Shown piece after piece: positions 8,314 through 17,805 of a DNA stretch of 64,000 nucleotides. The notes below the pieces were generated by a model, which made no database searches, was not told the origin of the DNA, and worked only from the letters and a program-made list of their open reading frames with translations. Location: positions 45,020 through 109,019 of the forward strand of contig JAGQWX010000010.1 in NCBI GenBank assembly GCA_020436935.1, read 5' to 3'. The position numbers and the translations under genes are program-made. Position 1 is the stretch's first letter, and the number at the start of each line of letters is the position of its first letter. Source of the DNA: Saprospiraceae bacterium (GTDB taxonomy: Bacteria > Bacteroidota > Bacteroidia > Chitinophagales > Saprospiraceae).

Positions 8314-9867
8314 CTACCTGGGCTTCAAGCTGATGATCGGGCAGATCATTTCCTCCATTGAAATGCCACCGTGCTGGAAAGTGTCGTAGTAATAGTTGTT
8401 GTAATAGTTGTAATTGTTGGGGTAGAGGAAGTAAAGGTCTTCTTTTGCGAAAATGAAAGAAGAGCTCACGTTGGGTTTAGGTAAGCCCACCTCGTGAGGA
8501 TCCCTGATTTCCAGAACGTCCTTTCTGTCGTATTGGAGATTCCTTCCGACTTTGTATCTGAGGTTGGTGGTTGTTTCTCTGTCGCCAACCACTTTGCTTG
8601 GTTGTTTGACCCTGATGGTGCCGTGGTCTGTGGTAATGATGAGGTTGATGTCTTTTTCTGCCAGTTTTTGCAAGGCTCCCCAAAGTGGTGAATTGAGGAA
8701 CCATGACCTGGTCACTGAACGGTATGCCTTCTCGTCAGGAGCCAATTCTTTGATGACGTCGAGCTCAGTACGGCTGTGAGAAAGCATATCTATGAAGTTG
8801 TAAACAATGGCTGTGAAGTCATTGGTCAGGACATTGGTGATGTTGTCCTGAAGGTTACGCGCAGAGTTGACATTGGTCACTTTGATATAATCCGACTTGA
8901 TGTCTTTACGGAGGGCCCGTTTGATAAAGGATTTCATCAAATCTTCCTCCTTAAGATTTTTACCTCCTTCTTCATTGTCATTGAGCCACCAATCGGGATA
9001 GCTTTTCTCTATGTCTCTAGGCATCATTCCTGAGAAGATAGCATTTCTGGAGTATTGGGTTGCTGTCGGAAGAATGGAATAAAAGTAGTCTTCGCTTTCG
9101 ACTTTATACACTTCAGAAATGATAGGTTCCAGCGTTTTCCACTGGTCGTATCTCAGGTTGTCGAGAAGGAGTAATACTGTTGGCGTAGATTCGTTGATGT
9201 GGCTCAGCGCATATTTTCTCAGTAGATTATTGCTGGTCACCGGCCCTGTTTCTTTTTTGATCCAGTTTTGGTAGTTGTTGATGATGTATTTTGAAAACTC
9301 CTTGTTGGCCTCTCTTTTTTGCATGTCAAGGATCTCATACATCTGTGGATTATTCGATTCGTCTAGCTTTATTTCCCACGAAATCAGCTTTTTATAAATG
9401 GTCACCCACGCCTCATAATCAGGATTTGAATTGATGTCCATGGAAATCGTCCTGAATTCCTGCTGGTAGTCGATGGCTGTTTTCTCCGAAATGAGCCTTT
9501 TATTATCGATCAGTTTTTTCAGCGTAAGCAAAATCTGGTTGGGGTTTACGGGTTTGATGAGGTAGTCATCAATTTTAGACCCGATGGCCTGCTCCATGAT
9601 GTTTTCTGCTTCGTTTTTAGTGATCATTACAACAGGAACTTTTGAGTCATTTTTGATCCTTGCCAGTGTGTCCAAACCTGAAAGCCCGGGCATGGATTCG
9701 TCCAGAAATACGACATCGATGGCATTGTCTTCGTCAAGAATATCCAGAGCATCGTGACCATTGGTTACAGTTATGACCTCATATCCCTTTTTTTCTAGGA
9801 AAAACAACTGAGGTTTTAACATATCAATTTCGTCGTCTGCCCAAAGTATTCTTATTTTATCTGCCAT
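8314..9867 (-). CDS. porX: PorX: T9SS response regulator with PglZ domain
   Basis: This is a response regulator that controls type IX secretion and gliding in Bacteroidota. The N-terminal receiver domain has D11-D12, phospho-acceptor D56 (VVFLDESMPG) and K105 (DYLIKPVNP). A helical linker (about 125-200) follows, and then a PglZ/alkaline-phosphatase-superfamily domain from about residue 205, with VLLLLDNLRYDQW, YSILPTATQYSRNAIFSGMMP, IITTDHGTIRVKQP and FQHGGISMEEMICPII. The 517-residue length agrees with known PorX. I chose the ATG at 9867 (MADKIRILWADDEID) because the 24 residues available upstream are not conserved-looking. The partner kinase PorY and the core T9SS genes are not in the window, but three likely T9SS cargo genes are. 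Confidence 0.93.
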   Translation of the reverse strand: MADKIRILWADDEIDMLKPQLFFLEKKGYEVITVTNGHDALDILDEDNAIDVVFLDESMPGLSGLDTLARIKNDSKVPVVMITKNEAENIMEQAIGSKIDDYLIKPVNPNQILLTLKKLIDNKRLISEKTAIDYQQEFRTISMDINSNPDYEAWVTIYKKLISWEIKLDESNNPQMYEILDMQKREANKEFSKYIINNYQNWIKKETGPVTSNNLLRKYALSHINESTPTVLLLLDNLRYDQWKTLEPIISEVYKVESEDYFYSILPTATQYSRNAIFSGMMPRDIEKSYPDWWLNDNEEGGKNLKEEDLMKSFIKRALRKDIKSDYIKVTNVNSARNLQDNITNVLTNDFTAIVYNFIDMLSHSRTELDVIKELAPDEKAYRSVTRSWFLNSPLWGALQKLAEKDINLIITTDHGTIRVKQPSKVVGDRETTTNLRYKVGRNLQYDRKDVLEIRDPHEVGLPKPNVSSSFIFAKEDLYFLYPNNYNYYNNYYYDTFQHGGISMEEMICPIISLKPR

Positions 9868-10300
9868 TTTGATTTTGTATTCTGCTAATGATGAATTTTT
9901 AGATCCGGAGATGAAGGTATGGTCTTTAGCTGCCAACATTCAAGAATTCCGAACGAATTTACTTTCTTCGTTAGTATGAAAGTCCATAAACCTTAATTTG
10001 TTTTAAGAAAAACCTGCTTTGTCTGATTCATTCATCAGTGAAAAGAGATATAGAACAATACATTTGTCAAATACAAAGATTTTGATTTACCCATATGAAA
10101 ATGCAAATAGCTGTGATTTATACGGGTTGTTTCGAAATTTTTGAGTCCGAACGATAAAATAGCAAATAATGATTTGGTTTCTTTTGACGCTCTACTGTTT
10201 AAAATATCACGCATTCATTAGAAAAAAATCAATTTGTCTGACCTGTCGCTTTGACTTTATACCTACCTTTGCGCTTTGAAAAACTAAAATTAATAGAACG
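9868..10300. other. Divergent intergenic region porX / glyA
   Basis: These 433 bp are AT-rich with no supported gene. They should hold the promoters for both flanking genes. Apart from the -7-like box upstream of glyA I see no clear operator or RNA structure. Confidence 0.55.
10264..10271 (+). promoter_or_regulatory. TAnnTTTG -7 box upstream of glyA
   Basis: TACCTTTG lies 29 bp before the glyA ATG, a good distance for a -7 box. A TTG at exact -33 spacing is not visible. The identical octamer precedes pdhA and the candidate small RNA, which supports its reality. Confidence 0.5.
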
Positions 10301-11590
10301 ATGGACAGTTTGGTTTTTGATCTGATCAATAAAGAATTAGAGAGACAGCGCCACGGGGTAGAGTTGATTGCCTCAGAAAATTTTACAAGTGCAGCAGTAA
10401 TCAAAGCTATGGGAAGCTGTCTGACCAACAAATACGCAGAAGGATACCCAGGGAAAAGGTATTATGGAGGTTGCGAAGTGGTGGATCAGATCGAGCAACT
10501 GGCCATCGACAGAGTGTGCGAAATATTCAGCGCAGAATATGCAAACGTCCAGCCTCACAGCGGTGCTCAGGCCAATGCATCTGTGTTTTTGGCATGCCTG
10601 AAACCAGGTGATTCATTTTTAGGATTTGACTTGTCTCATGGAGGTCACTTGTCTCACGGCAGTCCGGTCAATTATTCCGGCCTTGTTTACAATGCACATT
10701 TTTATGGTGTTGAAGAAGAGACCGGTACCATTGATATGGATAAGGTAGAAGCCAAGGCACTTGAAGTAAAACCAAAATTGATCGTATGTGGTGCATCAGC
10801 ATATTCCAGAGACTGGGATTACGCAAGATTCAGAGCCATAGCAGATAAGGTTGGAGCTTTATTGATGGCGGACATAGCGCATCCCGCAGGACTCATTGCA
10901 GCCAAAGAACTCAATGACCCGATTCCGCATTGCCACATCGTGACATCAACCACACATAAGACACTCAGAGGTCCAAGAGGTGGTATCATCGTTATGGGAA
11001 AAGATTTTGAAAATCCTTGGGGCAGGACCACCAAAAAAGGCGAGGCCATCATGATGTCTTCGGTCTTGAACAGCGGTGTATTTCCCGGAATGCAGGGCGG
11101 ACCACTCGAACATGTGATAGCAGCAAAAGCTGTTGCATTTGGTGAAGTCCTCGATCCATCTTTCACGACTTATGCCAAGCAAGTAAAATCAAATGCTCAG
11201 GCAATGGCTAAGAGCCTGGTAGAAAAAGGATATGGCATCATTTCAGGAGGTACTGACAACCACCTTATGTTGATCGACCTCAGGTCAAAATTCCCTGATT
11301 TGAACGGCAGGCAGGCAGAAAACGCCCTCATCCAGGCCGACATCACCATCAACAAAAACATGGTACCTTTTGACAGCAGATCAGCCTTTGTTACTTCTGG
11401 CATCAGGATTGGAACAGCCGCAATCACGACGCGCGGTTTTGTAGAACAAGATTGTCTGCAAGTTGTAGAATGGATGGACGAAGTTCTCAACAATTTTGAA
11501 GATGAGAAAAAACTTGCGGGAATCAGGAGCGAGGTAAACCAATACATGCAAAAATTTCCATTGTACGAAAACGAATTGACTGCAGTTTAG
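10301..11590 (+). CDS. glyA: Serine hydroxymethyltransferase
   Basis: This is a PLP enzyme that interconverts serine plus tetrahydrofolate with glycine plus methylene-tetrahydrofolate, the main cytoplasmic one-carbon source. It has 429 residues. The N-terminal signatures [10 protein letters not shown] and [17 protein letters not shown] are present, as are the PLP-binding stretches PHSGAQAN and [12 protein letters not shown]. The Schiff-base lysine is K220 in [15 protein letters not shown]. The C-terminal domain includes [16 protein letters not shown]. Length and motif order are normal. It appears to be a single-gene unit, with a -7 box upstream and a rho-independent terminator 25 bp downstream. 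Confidence 0.98.
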   Translation: MDSLVFDLINKELERQRHGVELIASENFTSAAVIKAMGSCLTNKYAEGYPGKRYYGGCEVVDQIEQLAIDRVCEIFSAEYANVQPHSGAQANASVFLACLKPGDSFLGFDLSHGGHLSHGSPVNYSGLVYNAHFYGVEEETGTIDMDKVEAKALEVKPKLIVCGASAYSRDWDYARFRAIADKVGALLMADIAHPAGLIAAKELNDPIPHCHIVTSTTHKTLRGPRGGIIVMGKDFENPWGRTTKKGEAIMMSSVLNSGVFPGMQGGPLEHVIAAKAVAFGEVLDPSFTTYAKQVKSNAQAMAKSLVEKGYGIISGGTDNHLMLIDLRSKFPDLNGRQAENALIQADITINKNMVPFDSRSAFVTSGIRIGTAAITTRGFVEQDCLQVVEWMDEVLNNFEDEKKLAGIRSEVNQYMQKFPLYENELTAV

Positions 11591-11615
11591 TAGTTTAAAA
11601 TATAAAGATAAGGGC

Positions 11616-11648
11616 ATCCGGTCGTCTGAAAAGGCAACCGGATTTTTT
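11616..11648 (+). terminator. Rho-independent terminator after glyA
   Basis: The arms ATCCGGT and ACCGGAT enclose a loop of about 14 nt and run directly into a T6 tract. It lies 25 bp after the glyA stop codon on the same strand. Confidence 0.85.
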
Positions 11649-11827
11649 ATTTATTTTAATCCGTACATCATACTTTGTTGTAAGTATTGTCGCTTTTTTA
11701 ATACTTTTATTGCAAATAGGAATATGGAGATTTCATCATCTGATTGAGAAGGTTTTTCCCTCGGATATAATGCAATTATTCAGTTTCCAACCACCAAACA
11801 CAAGCATTCATTCTTAAAATACCCGGT

Positions 11828-12283
11828 TTGAAAATAAAGTACCTTCTGATGTGGTGTTATTGCATTTTGCTGATGTCCTGCGCAAAGGAATTGGCAACAC
11901 CCCTCAATTACACCAAATCTATGATCATCCTGGGTGCCGGTGGAGGCTTTACCGGCGCATTCTCAGAATATTATCTCATGGAAAATGGCCAGGTTTTCAG
12001 ATCGGGAAATAGTGATACCACGTATACCTATGTTGGAAGATTCAGCAAGACGCTTACATCACAATTTTTTGATTCCTATGATATGCTGAGGTTTGACGAG
12101 ATGAAACTCGATGAGCCGGGCAACAGATATTTCTATATTTCAAGAAAAAAAGGAGATCAAGCAAATAAAATACTTTGGGGGTATCAGGAACTCTCCAATA
12201 AAACCCCGGCCATTTACCATCAAAATTTTATGTCAAAGATTAAAGATTTACAAAGTGAAAACACCAGTCAAAACAAAAATTAA
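11828..12283 (+). CDS. Small lipoprotein of unknown function
   Basis: The 151-residue product starts with a lipoprotein signal (MKIKYLLMWCYCILLMSC) in which the lipobox Cys is residue 18. The mature part includes a glycine-rich LGAGGGFTGAFSEYYL segment, then YTYVGRF and KILWGYQ. This resembles the small uncharacterised lipoproteins found in Saprospiraceae, but I cannot name the family. The start is a TTG. The 3' end overlaps the preferred start of the M4 metallopeptidase gene by 29 bp, so the two are probably co-translated and may be functionally linked, for example as an inhibitor or anchor. That link is speculation. Confidence 0.7.
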   Translation: MKIKYLLMWCYCILLMSCAKELATPLNYTKSMIILGAGGGFTGAFSEYYLMENGQVFRSGNSDTTYTYVGRFSKTLTSQFFDSYDMLRFDEMKLDEPGNRYFYISRKKGDQANKILWGYQELSNKTPAIYHQNFMSKIKDLQSENTSQNKN

Positions 12284-15200
12284 TACCGTGGTTTTTAAAG
12301 CTTTAATGACCACTATGCTCGTTGTTGTATTGTCATTCCAGGCAAATGCGCAATTCAAAACACTAATAAACAATGTCGGCAATCAGGTGGTCAACAAAGC
12401 CATAACCAGTGATCACATCAAAACCCTCCAGTCGTTGTATCACCCGGAAAAAGGACGCAACAGTGCAGAAGAGTCTTTTACAGCGAAATCTTTGGCGCCT
12501 TCGGCCCTAAATTTTAGCAAGCTGAAGGTGCTTGGGTACAATGAGGAACAATTGCCAATAGCCATTACTGGAAAAATAAAGGACAATAACAGAAGCAATA
12601 AAGACCTGTATACCAAGTCTTTAGAATATCTTGAAGCGGCATCAGGGCTGACAAAAATCCAGGACCCGGGCAGTGAGCTCCAGCTGATCAGCAGGGTTGA
12701 AGACGAATTGGGCATCACTCATTTCAGGTTTCAGCAGAAATATCAGGGAGTCAATATCTACGGAAGTGAAGTCCTGGTTCATGGCCAAAGAGAGCAAATC
12801 AACTATCTCAATGGAAGATGGCACAAGAGTTTATTGGACTTCAACATCATACCAAATTTGAAAGCTGAGGATGTACTTCGCACAATCACACAAGAAGAAC
12901 ATCTCCTTCAGAACAAAGATCCAATGGGCATTATGGGAGATATGGAGCCTAAGTCTGAATTGGTCATTTATTATTTTGAGCAAGAGCCAGTGTTGGTGTA
13001 CCACATCACCGGTTATCCGGACAAACTGCACAGATGGGAATATTTTGTGGATGCAAATAGTGGCAAACTCATCAACAAGTACATGAACAGTTGTAAGTTC
13101 CACAACCATGAAAAAATAGAAGGGGATGAAGTAGCACCATCAGCACCATCTTTTCCGGTTGAAGAAAATACCACATTCTCTGTATTGGATGGGGCAGTGC
13201 AGATGGACGGCATTGACTTGTTCAACAGAACCATTAAACTCAATTGCATTGATATCGCAGGGACAAGGTACATGATCGATGCGGTAAGACCCATGTTTAA
13301 GCCCAAGTCCGCCTTGCCAAATGAACCGGAAGGGGCCATCTGGACGATAGATGCTTTCAACTCTTCACCTCAGAAGGATGACTTCAATTACGATCACGTT
13401 AAGACAACCGGCACATCCTGGACCAATAAGCAAGCAGCGGTTTCTGCTCATGTTAATGGAGCGAAGGCGTATGAATACTTTACCAATATACACAAGAGGA
13501 ATTCGATCAATGGCATTGGTGGCAACATCGTTTCATTGATCAACGTCGCTGATGAGGACGGCAAAACCATGGGAAATGCCTTCTGGAATGGTGCGGCGAT
13601 GTTTTATGGAAATGGCGACGGTGGCTTTTTGTCTTTGGCCAGAGGACTCGATGTGGCGGGGCATGAGATGACGCATGGGGTAGTGCAGAATACAGCCAAC
13701 CTGGAATATCAGGGAGAATCTGGAGCTTTGAATGAATCCTTTGCTGATGTATTTGGCATGTTGATCGACCGTGAAGACTGGAAGATTGGCGAGGATGTGG
13801 TCAAGTCATCTGCCTTTCCATCAGGAGCACTCAGGGACTTATCGGATCCACACAACGGAGCTGCCCAGAACGACTATGGGGCAGGTTTTCAGCCCAAGCA
13901 CTACAATGAAAGATATACCGGCACCCAGGACAACGGAGGTGTGCACATCAATTCAGGAATTCCTAATCACGCATTTTTCCTATTTGCCAACAGCAATGGC
14001 GTTGGCCTTGAAAGAGCAGAGCAGGTTTATTACCGCGCCCTCAGCACTTATCTGACCAAGTCTTCCAGATTTTCTGATGCAAAGCTTGCCGTAATGAAAG
14101 CGGCACAGGATTTATATGGGGCAAGTGTTGCTTCTGCAGCAGAGGCGGCATTCAATAATGTTGGTGTGAGTGGCACAAGTGGGGGTGGAAATACAAATCC
14201 TGGTGACCAGTATCAGACAGACCTCCAGGTCAATCCTGGCGCTGATCTGATCTTGCTTTCAAATGGTGATCAAAGTGATATCTACATGGTCAATACCCAG
14301 GTAGAATTGATTTTTGAACCCAAACTTTCTGAAACAGACCCGATCAGTAAACCGAGTGTTTCTGACGACGGATCTGAAATCGTTTTTATTGGCACTGACA
14401 AAAAATTCCATAACATCTCTGTGAATTACCAGACCGGGAAAGCCCAGGAACAAATCTTACTGGAAGATTTCGATTTCAGAAATGTGGTCATTTCAAAAGA
14501 TGGTAGAAGACTCGCCTTGCTTTTTGATGAGTATACTCCGGAGGTTGTGATTATAGACTTGGGCATAGGTATGTCCAAAGTTTTTGAATTGAAGAACCCA
14601 ACGACTGCCCAGGGCATATCCACAGGCGATGTGCAATTCGCCGATGCCATGGAATTCGATCATTCCGGTGAATATTTGATGTATGATGCTTTCAACAGCA
14701 TCAAAAGTCCAACGGCAGGTGAGATTGAGTATTGGGACATTTCTTTTGTAAAAGTCTGGGAGCTCAACAACAACAATTTCCAACCGGAGAATATGGAAGT
14801 TTTTGATAAGTTGTTCAGTGGACTGCCCGAAGGAGTAAGTGTTGGTAACCCTACCTTTGCAAAAAACAGCCCTTACATCGTTGCATTTGACTACCTGGAT
14901 GACGAAGAAAATTACATTTTGGGGGCCAATATCGAAACAGGCGATGTGGACATACTTGCCGAAACATTTGACCTCGGATACCCGACATACAGCAAGGATG
15001 ACAGCTACATTTTATATGATGCCCCCAGCGTATTGAGCGATACAAAGATCAAATTCATTGAGGTCAACGAAAATAAAATCTCTTCCAACAATAAAAGTGG
15101 GTCAGATTTGGTAGACGATGCCAAATGGGCAGTGTGGTTCAGCAACGGTCAAAGAATCTTAACTGAAGTTGAAGAAAAAGACTTTGCTTTGGGTCTTGAG

Positions 15201-15437
15201 TTGAGTCCTAATCCGGCAAACCAAATGATTACTTCCACGTTGACGCTCCAAAAGTCATCTGATGTACGGATCATGGTTTTTGATATGAATGGCAAGTTGG
15301 TCGGTAAAAAATTGGAGAGAGGACAATTAGGAAAAAACCAATGGTCTATGGATATTGGCAATCTGAGCCCGGGAGCTTATGCTATTCAAATCCTATTTGA
15401 TGAACATAAAGTGAGCCGACAGTTTGTTAAACAATAA
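12255..15437 (+). CDS. Secreted M4 (thermolysin-like) metallopeptidase with T9SS sorting domain
   Basis: This is a secreted zinc endopeptidase. I chose the GTG at 12255 because it yields a textbook signal peptide: MKTPVKTKINT, a hydrophobic core ending LSFQANA, then QFKTL. The ATG at 12306 would lack the basic N-region. An FTP/PepSY-type propeptide (about 70-290) precedes the catalytic domain. The zinc site is H470-E471-x2-H474 (GHEMTHGVVQ), with the third ligand E494 in GALNESFADVFG. The GGVHINSGIPNHAFF motif of the C-terminal half is present. After about residue 650 there is a TolB/WD40-like beta-propeller region. A C-terminal sorting domain (LELSPNPANQMIT ... GAYAIQI) ends the protein. It overlaps genes on both sides, which suggests coupling. 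Confidence 0.93.
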   Translation: MKTPVKTKINTVVFKALMTTMLVVVLSFQANAQFKTLINNVGNQVVNKAITSDHIKTLQSLYHPEKGRNSAEESFTAKSLAPSALNFSKLKVLGYNEEQLPIAITGKIKDNNRSNKDLYTKSLEYLEAASGLTKIQDPGSELQLISRVEDELGITHFRFQQKYQGVNIYGSEVLVHGQREQINYLNGRWHKSLLDFNIIPNLKAEDVLRTITQEEHLLQNKDPMGIMGDMEPKSELVIYYFEQEPVLVYHITGYPDKLHRWEYFVDANSGKLINKYMNSCKFHNHEKIEGDEVAPSAPSFPVEENTTFSVLDGAVQMDGIDLFNRTIKLNCIDIAGTRYMIDAVRPMFKPKSALPNEPEGAIWTIDAFNSSPQKDDFNYDHVKTTGTSWTNKQAAVSAHVNGAKAYEYFTNIHKRNSINGIGGNIVSLINVADEDGKTMGNAFWNGAAMFYGNGDGGFLSLARGLDVAGHEMTHGVVQNTANLEYQGESGALNESFADVFGMLIDREDWKIGEDVVKSSAFPSGALRDLSDPHNGAAQNDYGAGFQPKHYNERYTGTQDNGGVHINSGIPNHAFFLFANSNGVGLERAEQVYYRALSTYLTKSSRFSDAKLAVMKAAQDLYGASVASAAEAAFNNVGVSGTSGGGNTNPGDQYQTDLQVNPGADLILLSNGDQSDIYMVNTQVELIFEPKLSETDPISKPSVSDDGSEIVFIGTDKKFHNISVNYQTGKAQEQILLEDFDFRNVVISKDGRRLALLFDEYTPEVVIIDLGIGMSKVFELKNPTTAQGISTGDVQFADAMEFDHSGEYLMYDAFNSIKSPTAGEIEYWDISFVKVWELNNNNFQPENMEVFDKLFSGLPEGVSVGNPTFAKNSPYIVAFDYLDDEENYILGANIETGDVDILAETFDLGYPTYSKDDSYILYDAPSVLSDTKIKFIEVNENKISSNNKSGSDLVDDAKWAVWFSNGQRILTEVEEKDFALGLELSPNPANQMITSTLTLQKSSDVRIMVFDMNGKLVGKKLERGQLGKNQWSMDIGNLSPGAYAIQILFDEHKVSRQFVKQ

Positions 15438-16386
15438 ATTCAAGGAGGAAGAAATTAAGAAGGTTCTGGTCATTCGCCTGAGCTCCATTGGGGATATTGT
15501 CGTCACAAGTCCGGTGGTACGTTGGCTTAAATTGCAAAAGGCATGGGAAATACACTTCCTGACCAAACAAGCCTTTGCGGGAATTACGGCGCATAACATA
15601 TACATCGACAAGCACCATTTCCTGGAGTCGACTTCGCTTTTGGATGAATTGAAGGCGGAGAACTTTGACCTGGTCATTGACCTGCACAAATCAATGATTT
15701 CGCGAAAATTGGCATTCCTGTTGAAAAAGCCTGTTATTGGTTTTGATAAATTGAACATCAAAAAGTGGTTTTTGGTCAATTTCAAAATCAATTTACTTCC
15801 GGAAATCCACTTGGTAGACAGATATTTGGCAAGTATGAGATCGCTTGGTATTGATGACGATGGATTGGGCCTGGATTATTTTATAGATCCATCTGCTTCT
15901 CTTGACGACTTTTCATTACCGGAGAACTATAATGTACTGGTGCTTGGCGCTGCTCACGCCACAAAAAGAATTCCCGTTGAGGTAGCACAAAAAATCATTT
16001 TGAAAAGTCCTTATCCCGTGACCCTCATTGGGGGCAAAGATGTTCTTTCTGAAGCTGCATTACTCTCATCCTCTGGTCAGGTACTCAACCTTGCCGGCAA
16101 GCTGTCTCTGGCTCAATCTGCATTGGTTATGCAGGGAGGAGAAGAAATTTATTCCGGTGACACCGGCATGATGCACATTGCCGCAGCCTTGAAGAAAAAT
16201 ATACATGTATTTTGGGGTAACACAACCCCAGTTTTTGGCATGTACCCTTACTATGGCTTCAAAAACAACGTTGTTTCCATCAACCATGAGGTATTTATAT
16301 CGTGCAGGCCTTGTTCAAAACTAGGCCACAAAACATGCCCCCAAGGGCATTTTAGATGTATGATGGACCAAACCATTGAGATTTAG
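15424..16386 (+). CDS. Glycosyltransferase family 9 (ADP-heptose:LPS heptosyltransferase-like)
   Basis: This 320-residue enzyme should transfer a heptose or related sugar to lipopolysaccharide core at the cytoplasmic face of the inner membrane. The N-terminal Rossmann half starts KKVLVIRLSSIGDIVVTSPVVRWLK. The C-terminal sugar-nucleotide half has LVLGAAHATKRIP, a glycine-rich VTLIGGKDVLSE and the SGDTGMMHIAAAL signature, followed by FWGNTTPVFGMYPY. The start is a TTG that overlaps the M4 peptidase stop by 14 bp. Pairing with a secreted peptidase has no obvious functional logic; read-through of one operon is likely. A strong bidirectional terminator follows. Confidence 0.88.
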   Translation: MLNNKFKEEEIKKVLVIRLSSIGDIVVTSPVVRWLKLQKAWEIHFLTKQAFAGITAHNIYIDKHHFLESTSLLDELKAENFDLVIDLHKSMISRKLAFLLKKPVIGFDKLNIKKWFLVNFKINLLPEIHLVDRYLASMRSLGIDDDGLGLDYFIDPSASLDDFSLPENYNVLVLGAAHATKRIPVEVAQKIILKSPYPVTLIGGKDVLSEAALLSSSGQVLNLAGKLSLAQSALVMQGGEEIYSGDTGMMHIAAALKKNIHVFWGNTTPVFGMYPYYGFKNNVVSINHEVFISCRPCSKLGHKTCPQGHFRCMMDQTIEI

Positions 16387-16412
16387 AACATATTTCCAAC
16401 TTAGGCCAAAAC

Positions 16413-16449
16413 AAAGAAGCCTCGAAGGATTTCCCGCGAGGCTTCTTTT
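16413..16449. terminator. Bidirectional terminator between convergent genes
   Basis: Arms AAGAAGCCTCG and CGAGGCTTCTT form an 11-bp stem around a loop of about 13 nt, with A-rich and T-rich flanks on each side. It sits between the ends of the convergent GT9 and enolase-superfamily genes and could serve both. Confidence 0.8.
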
Positions 16450-16482
16450 ATAACCGGAGCACTGGTCCAGTTTCCAAATTAT

Positions 16483-17760
16483 TTATTCGAAGAAAGGATA
16501 TCCCTGTGCAGCATATTTTTTTACTGCCTCAAAGTTGAGGTCAACTCCAATTCCCGGTTTGTCAGAAACCGTGAGGAAGCTGTTTTCAACCTGAGGACCT
16601 TCATGGATGACAATTTCCTTAAACATTTCATTGGTGTGGAAATATATCTGCCACTCCATGATCATAAAGTTAGGAACGCTGGCACAAACATGAGCTGTTG
16701 CCATGGCTCCAAGGAAAGTTGCTACCATGTGTGGAGCAAAAGGAACATAATACAAGTTGGATAGGTTGGCGCACCTTACACCTTCACCAAGACCACCTAC
16801 TTTCTGAAGATCCGGCATGATGATGTCAACTGCTCCTGTTTCAAGCAACCTTGTAAATCCGAATGCCAGGTAAGTATTTTCTCCTGCGCAGATAGGAGTT
16901 GTCGTACTATCTGTGATCTTTTTGTAGGCATCAACATTTTCTGCAGGGATGGGTTCTTCAAGCCACATAAGATTAAAAGGCTCCATGAGTTTTGCAACCT
17001 TTTCGCCTGTTGGTGCATCATATCGACCGTGCATGTCAGCACAAATGTCAACATCATTGCCGACAGCTTCGCGTGCAGCAGCCATTTGTTTGACCATCCT
17101 GTCCAATTCCCTGGGTGAAGCCGTCCAGTTATAACGGTCATATTTACCAGGGTCATTGGCCTGATCTAAATCGAATTTGATTGCATTGAATCCCATCGCT
17201 TTAGCCTCACTTGCATTTTTTGCAAAATCTTCAGGTGTTGGGAGCCTTGCCTGATACAGAGCTGTATCACAGTAAACTCTGACCTTATCTCTGAATTTTC
17301 CACCGAGAAGCTGATAAACGGGCAATCCCAACGCCTTACCGGCAAGGTCCCATAAAGCAGTCTCAATAGCGGATAAGACAGCTACGAAAACTCCTGACTG
17401 TGCACCACCAAAATGACCTGACCTTCGCATGTCTTCAAAAAGCCTGTTCACCTGAAGTGGACTTCTATTCATGAGCATTCGCTCGAATCTTTTGACCAAT
17501 TGATACGTTCCCGGTACTGCATCCACACCTTCTCCAAGTCCATAAATGTCCTGATTGGACTCGATTTTGACAAATAAGCCTGAACCGCCCCTGATATAAG
17601 CACATTTTAAGCCGGTGATTTTAATATCTGTTGGTGCTGACATTTTGGGCTGTGCATCAATAGCAGTTTCATAAACTGCTCCAAAACTTTTGACTTTAGT
17701 CATGGTCAGTGCACTTGCTGCAAGACCTGCCGTAATAAAATTTCTTCTCGTATTCTTCAC
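16483..17760 (-). CDS. Enolase-superfamily (mandelate racemase/muconate lactonizing) sugar-acid dehydratase-like enzyme with Tat signal
   Basis: This 425-residue protein starts at a GTG with a twin-arginine signal (NTRRNFITAGLAASAL), so it is probably exported folded. The N-terminal capping domain runs to about residue 165, then a TIM barrel. Mg2+ ligands are D242, E268 and E294 (CADMHGRYD, WLEEP, CAGENTY). The likely acid/base residues are H244 and H344 (FAPHMV), the layout of D-galactonate/D-gluconate-type dehydratases. The expected reaction is loss of water from an aldonic acid to give a 2-keto-3-deoxy acid. The actual substrate cannot be read from sequence. The RraA-like gene lies 45 bp upstream on the same strand, and the two likely form one operon. 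Confidence 0.85.
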   Translation of the reverse strand: MKNTRRNFITAGLAASALTMTKVKSFGAVYETAIDAQPKMSAPTDIKITGLKCAYIRGGSGLFVKIESNQDIYGLGEGVDAVPGTYQLVKRFERMLMNRSPLQVNRLFEDMRRSGHFGGAQSGVFVAVLSAIETALWDLAGKALGLPVYQLLGGKFRDKVRVYCDTALYQARLPTPEDFAKNASEAKAMGFNAIKFDLDQANDPGKYDRYNWTASPRELDRMVKQMAAAREAVGNDVDICADMHGRYDAPTGEKVAKLMEPFNLMWLEEPIPAENVDAYKKITDSTTTPICAGENTYLAFGFTRLLETGAVDIIMPDLQKVGGLGEGVRCANLSNLYYVPFAPHMVATFLGAMATAHVCASVPNFMIMEWQIYFHTNEMFKEIVIHEGPQVENSFLTVSDKPGIGVDLNFEAVKKYAAQGYPFFE

Positions 17761-17805
17761 GTTATTGTTTTATCTTATGCTAATGAATTTGTTTGGATAT
17801 AGGTT

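Noticed and set aside
12111..12254. A longer start for the M4 peptidase at 12111
   Set aside because: The extra 48 residues lie inside the lipoprotein gene and remove the signal peptide from the N-terminus. A start at 12255 restores it.
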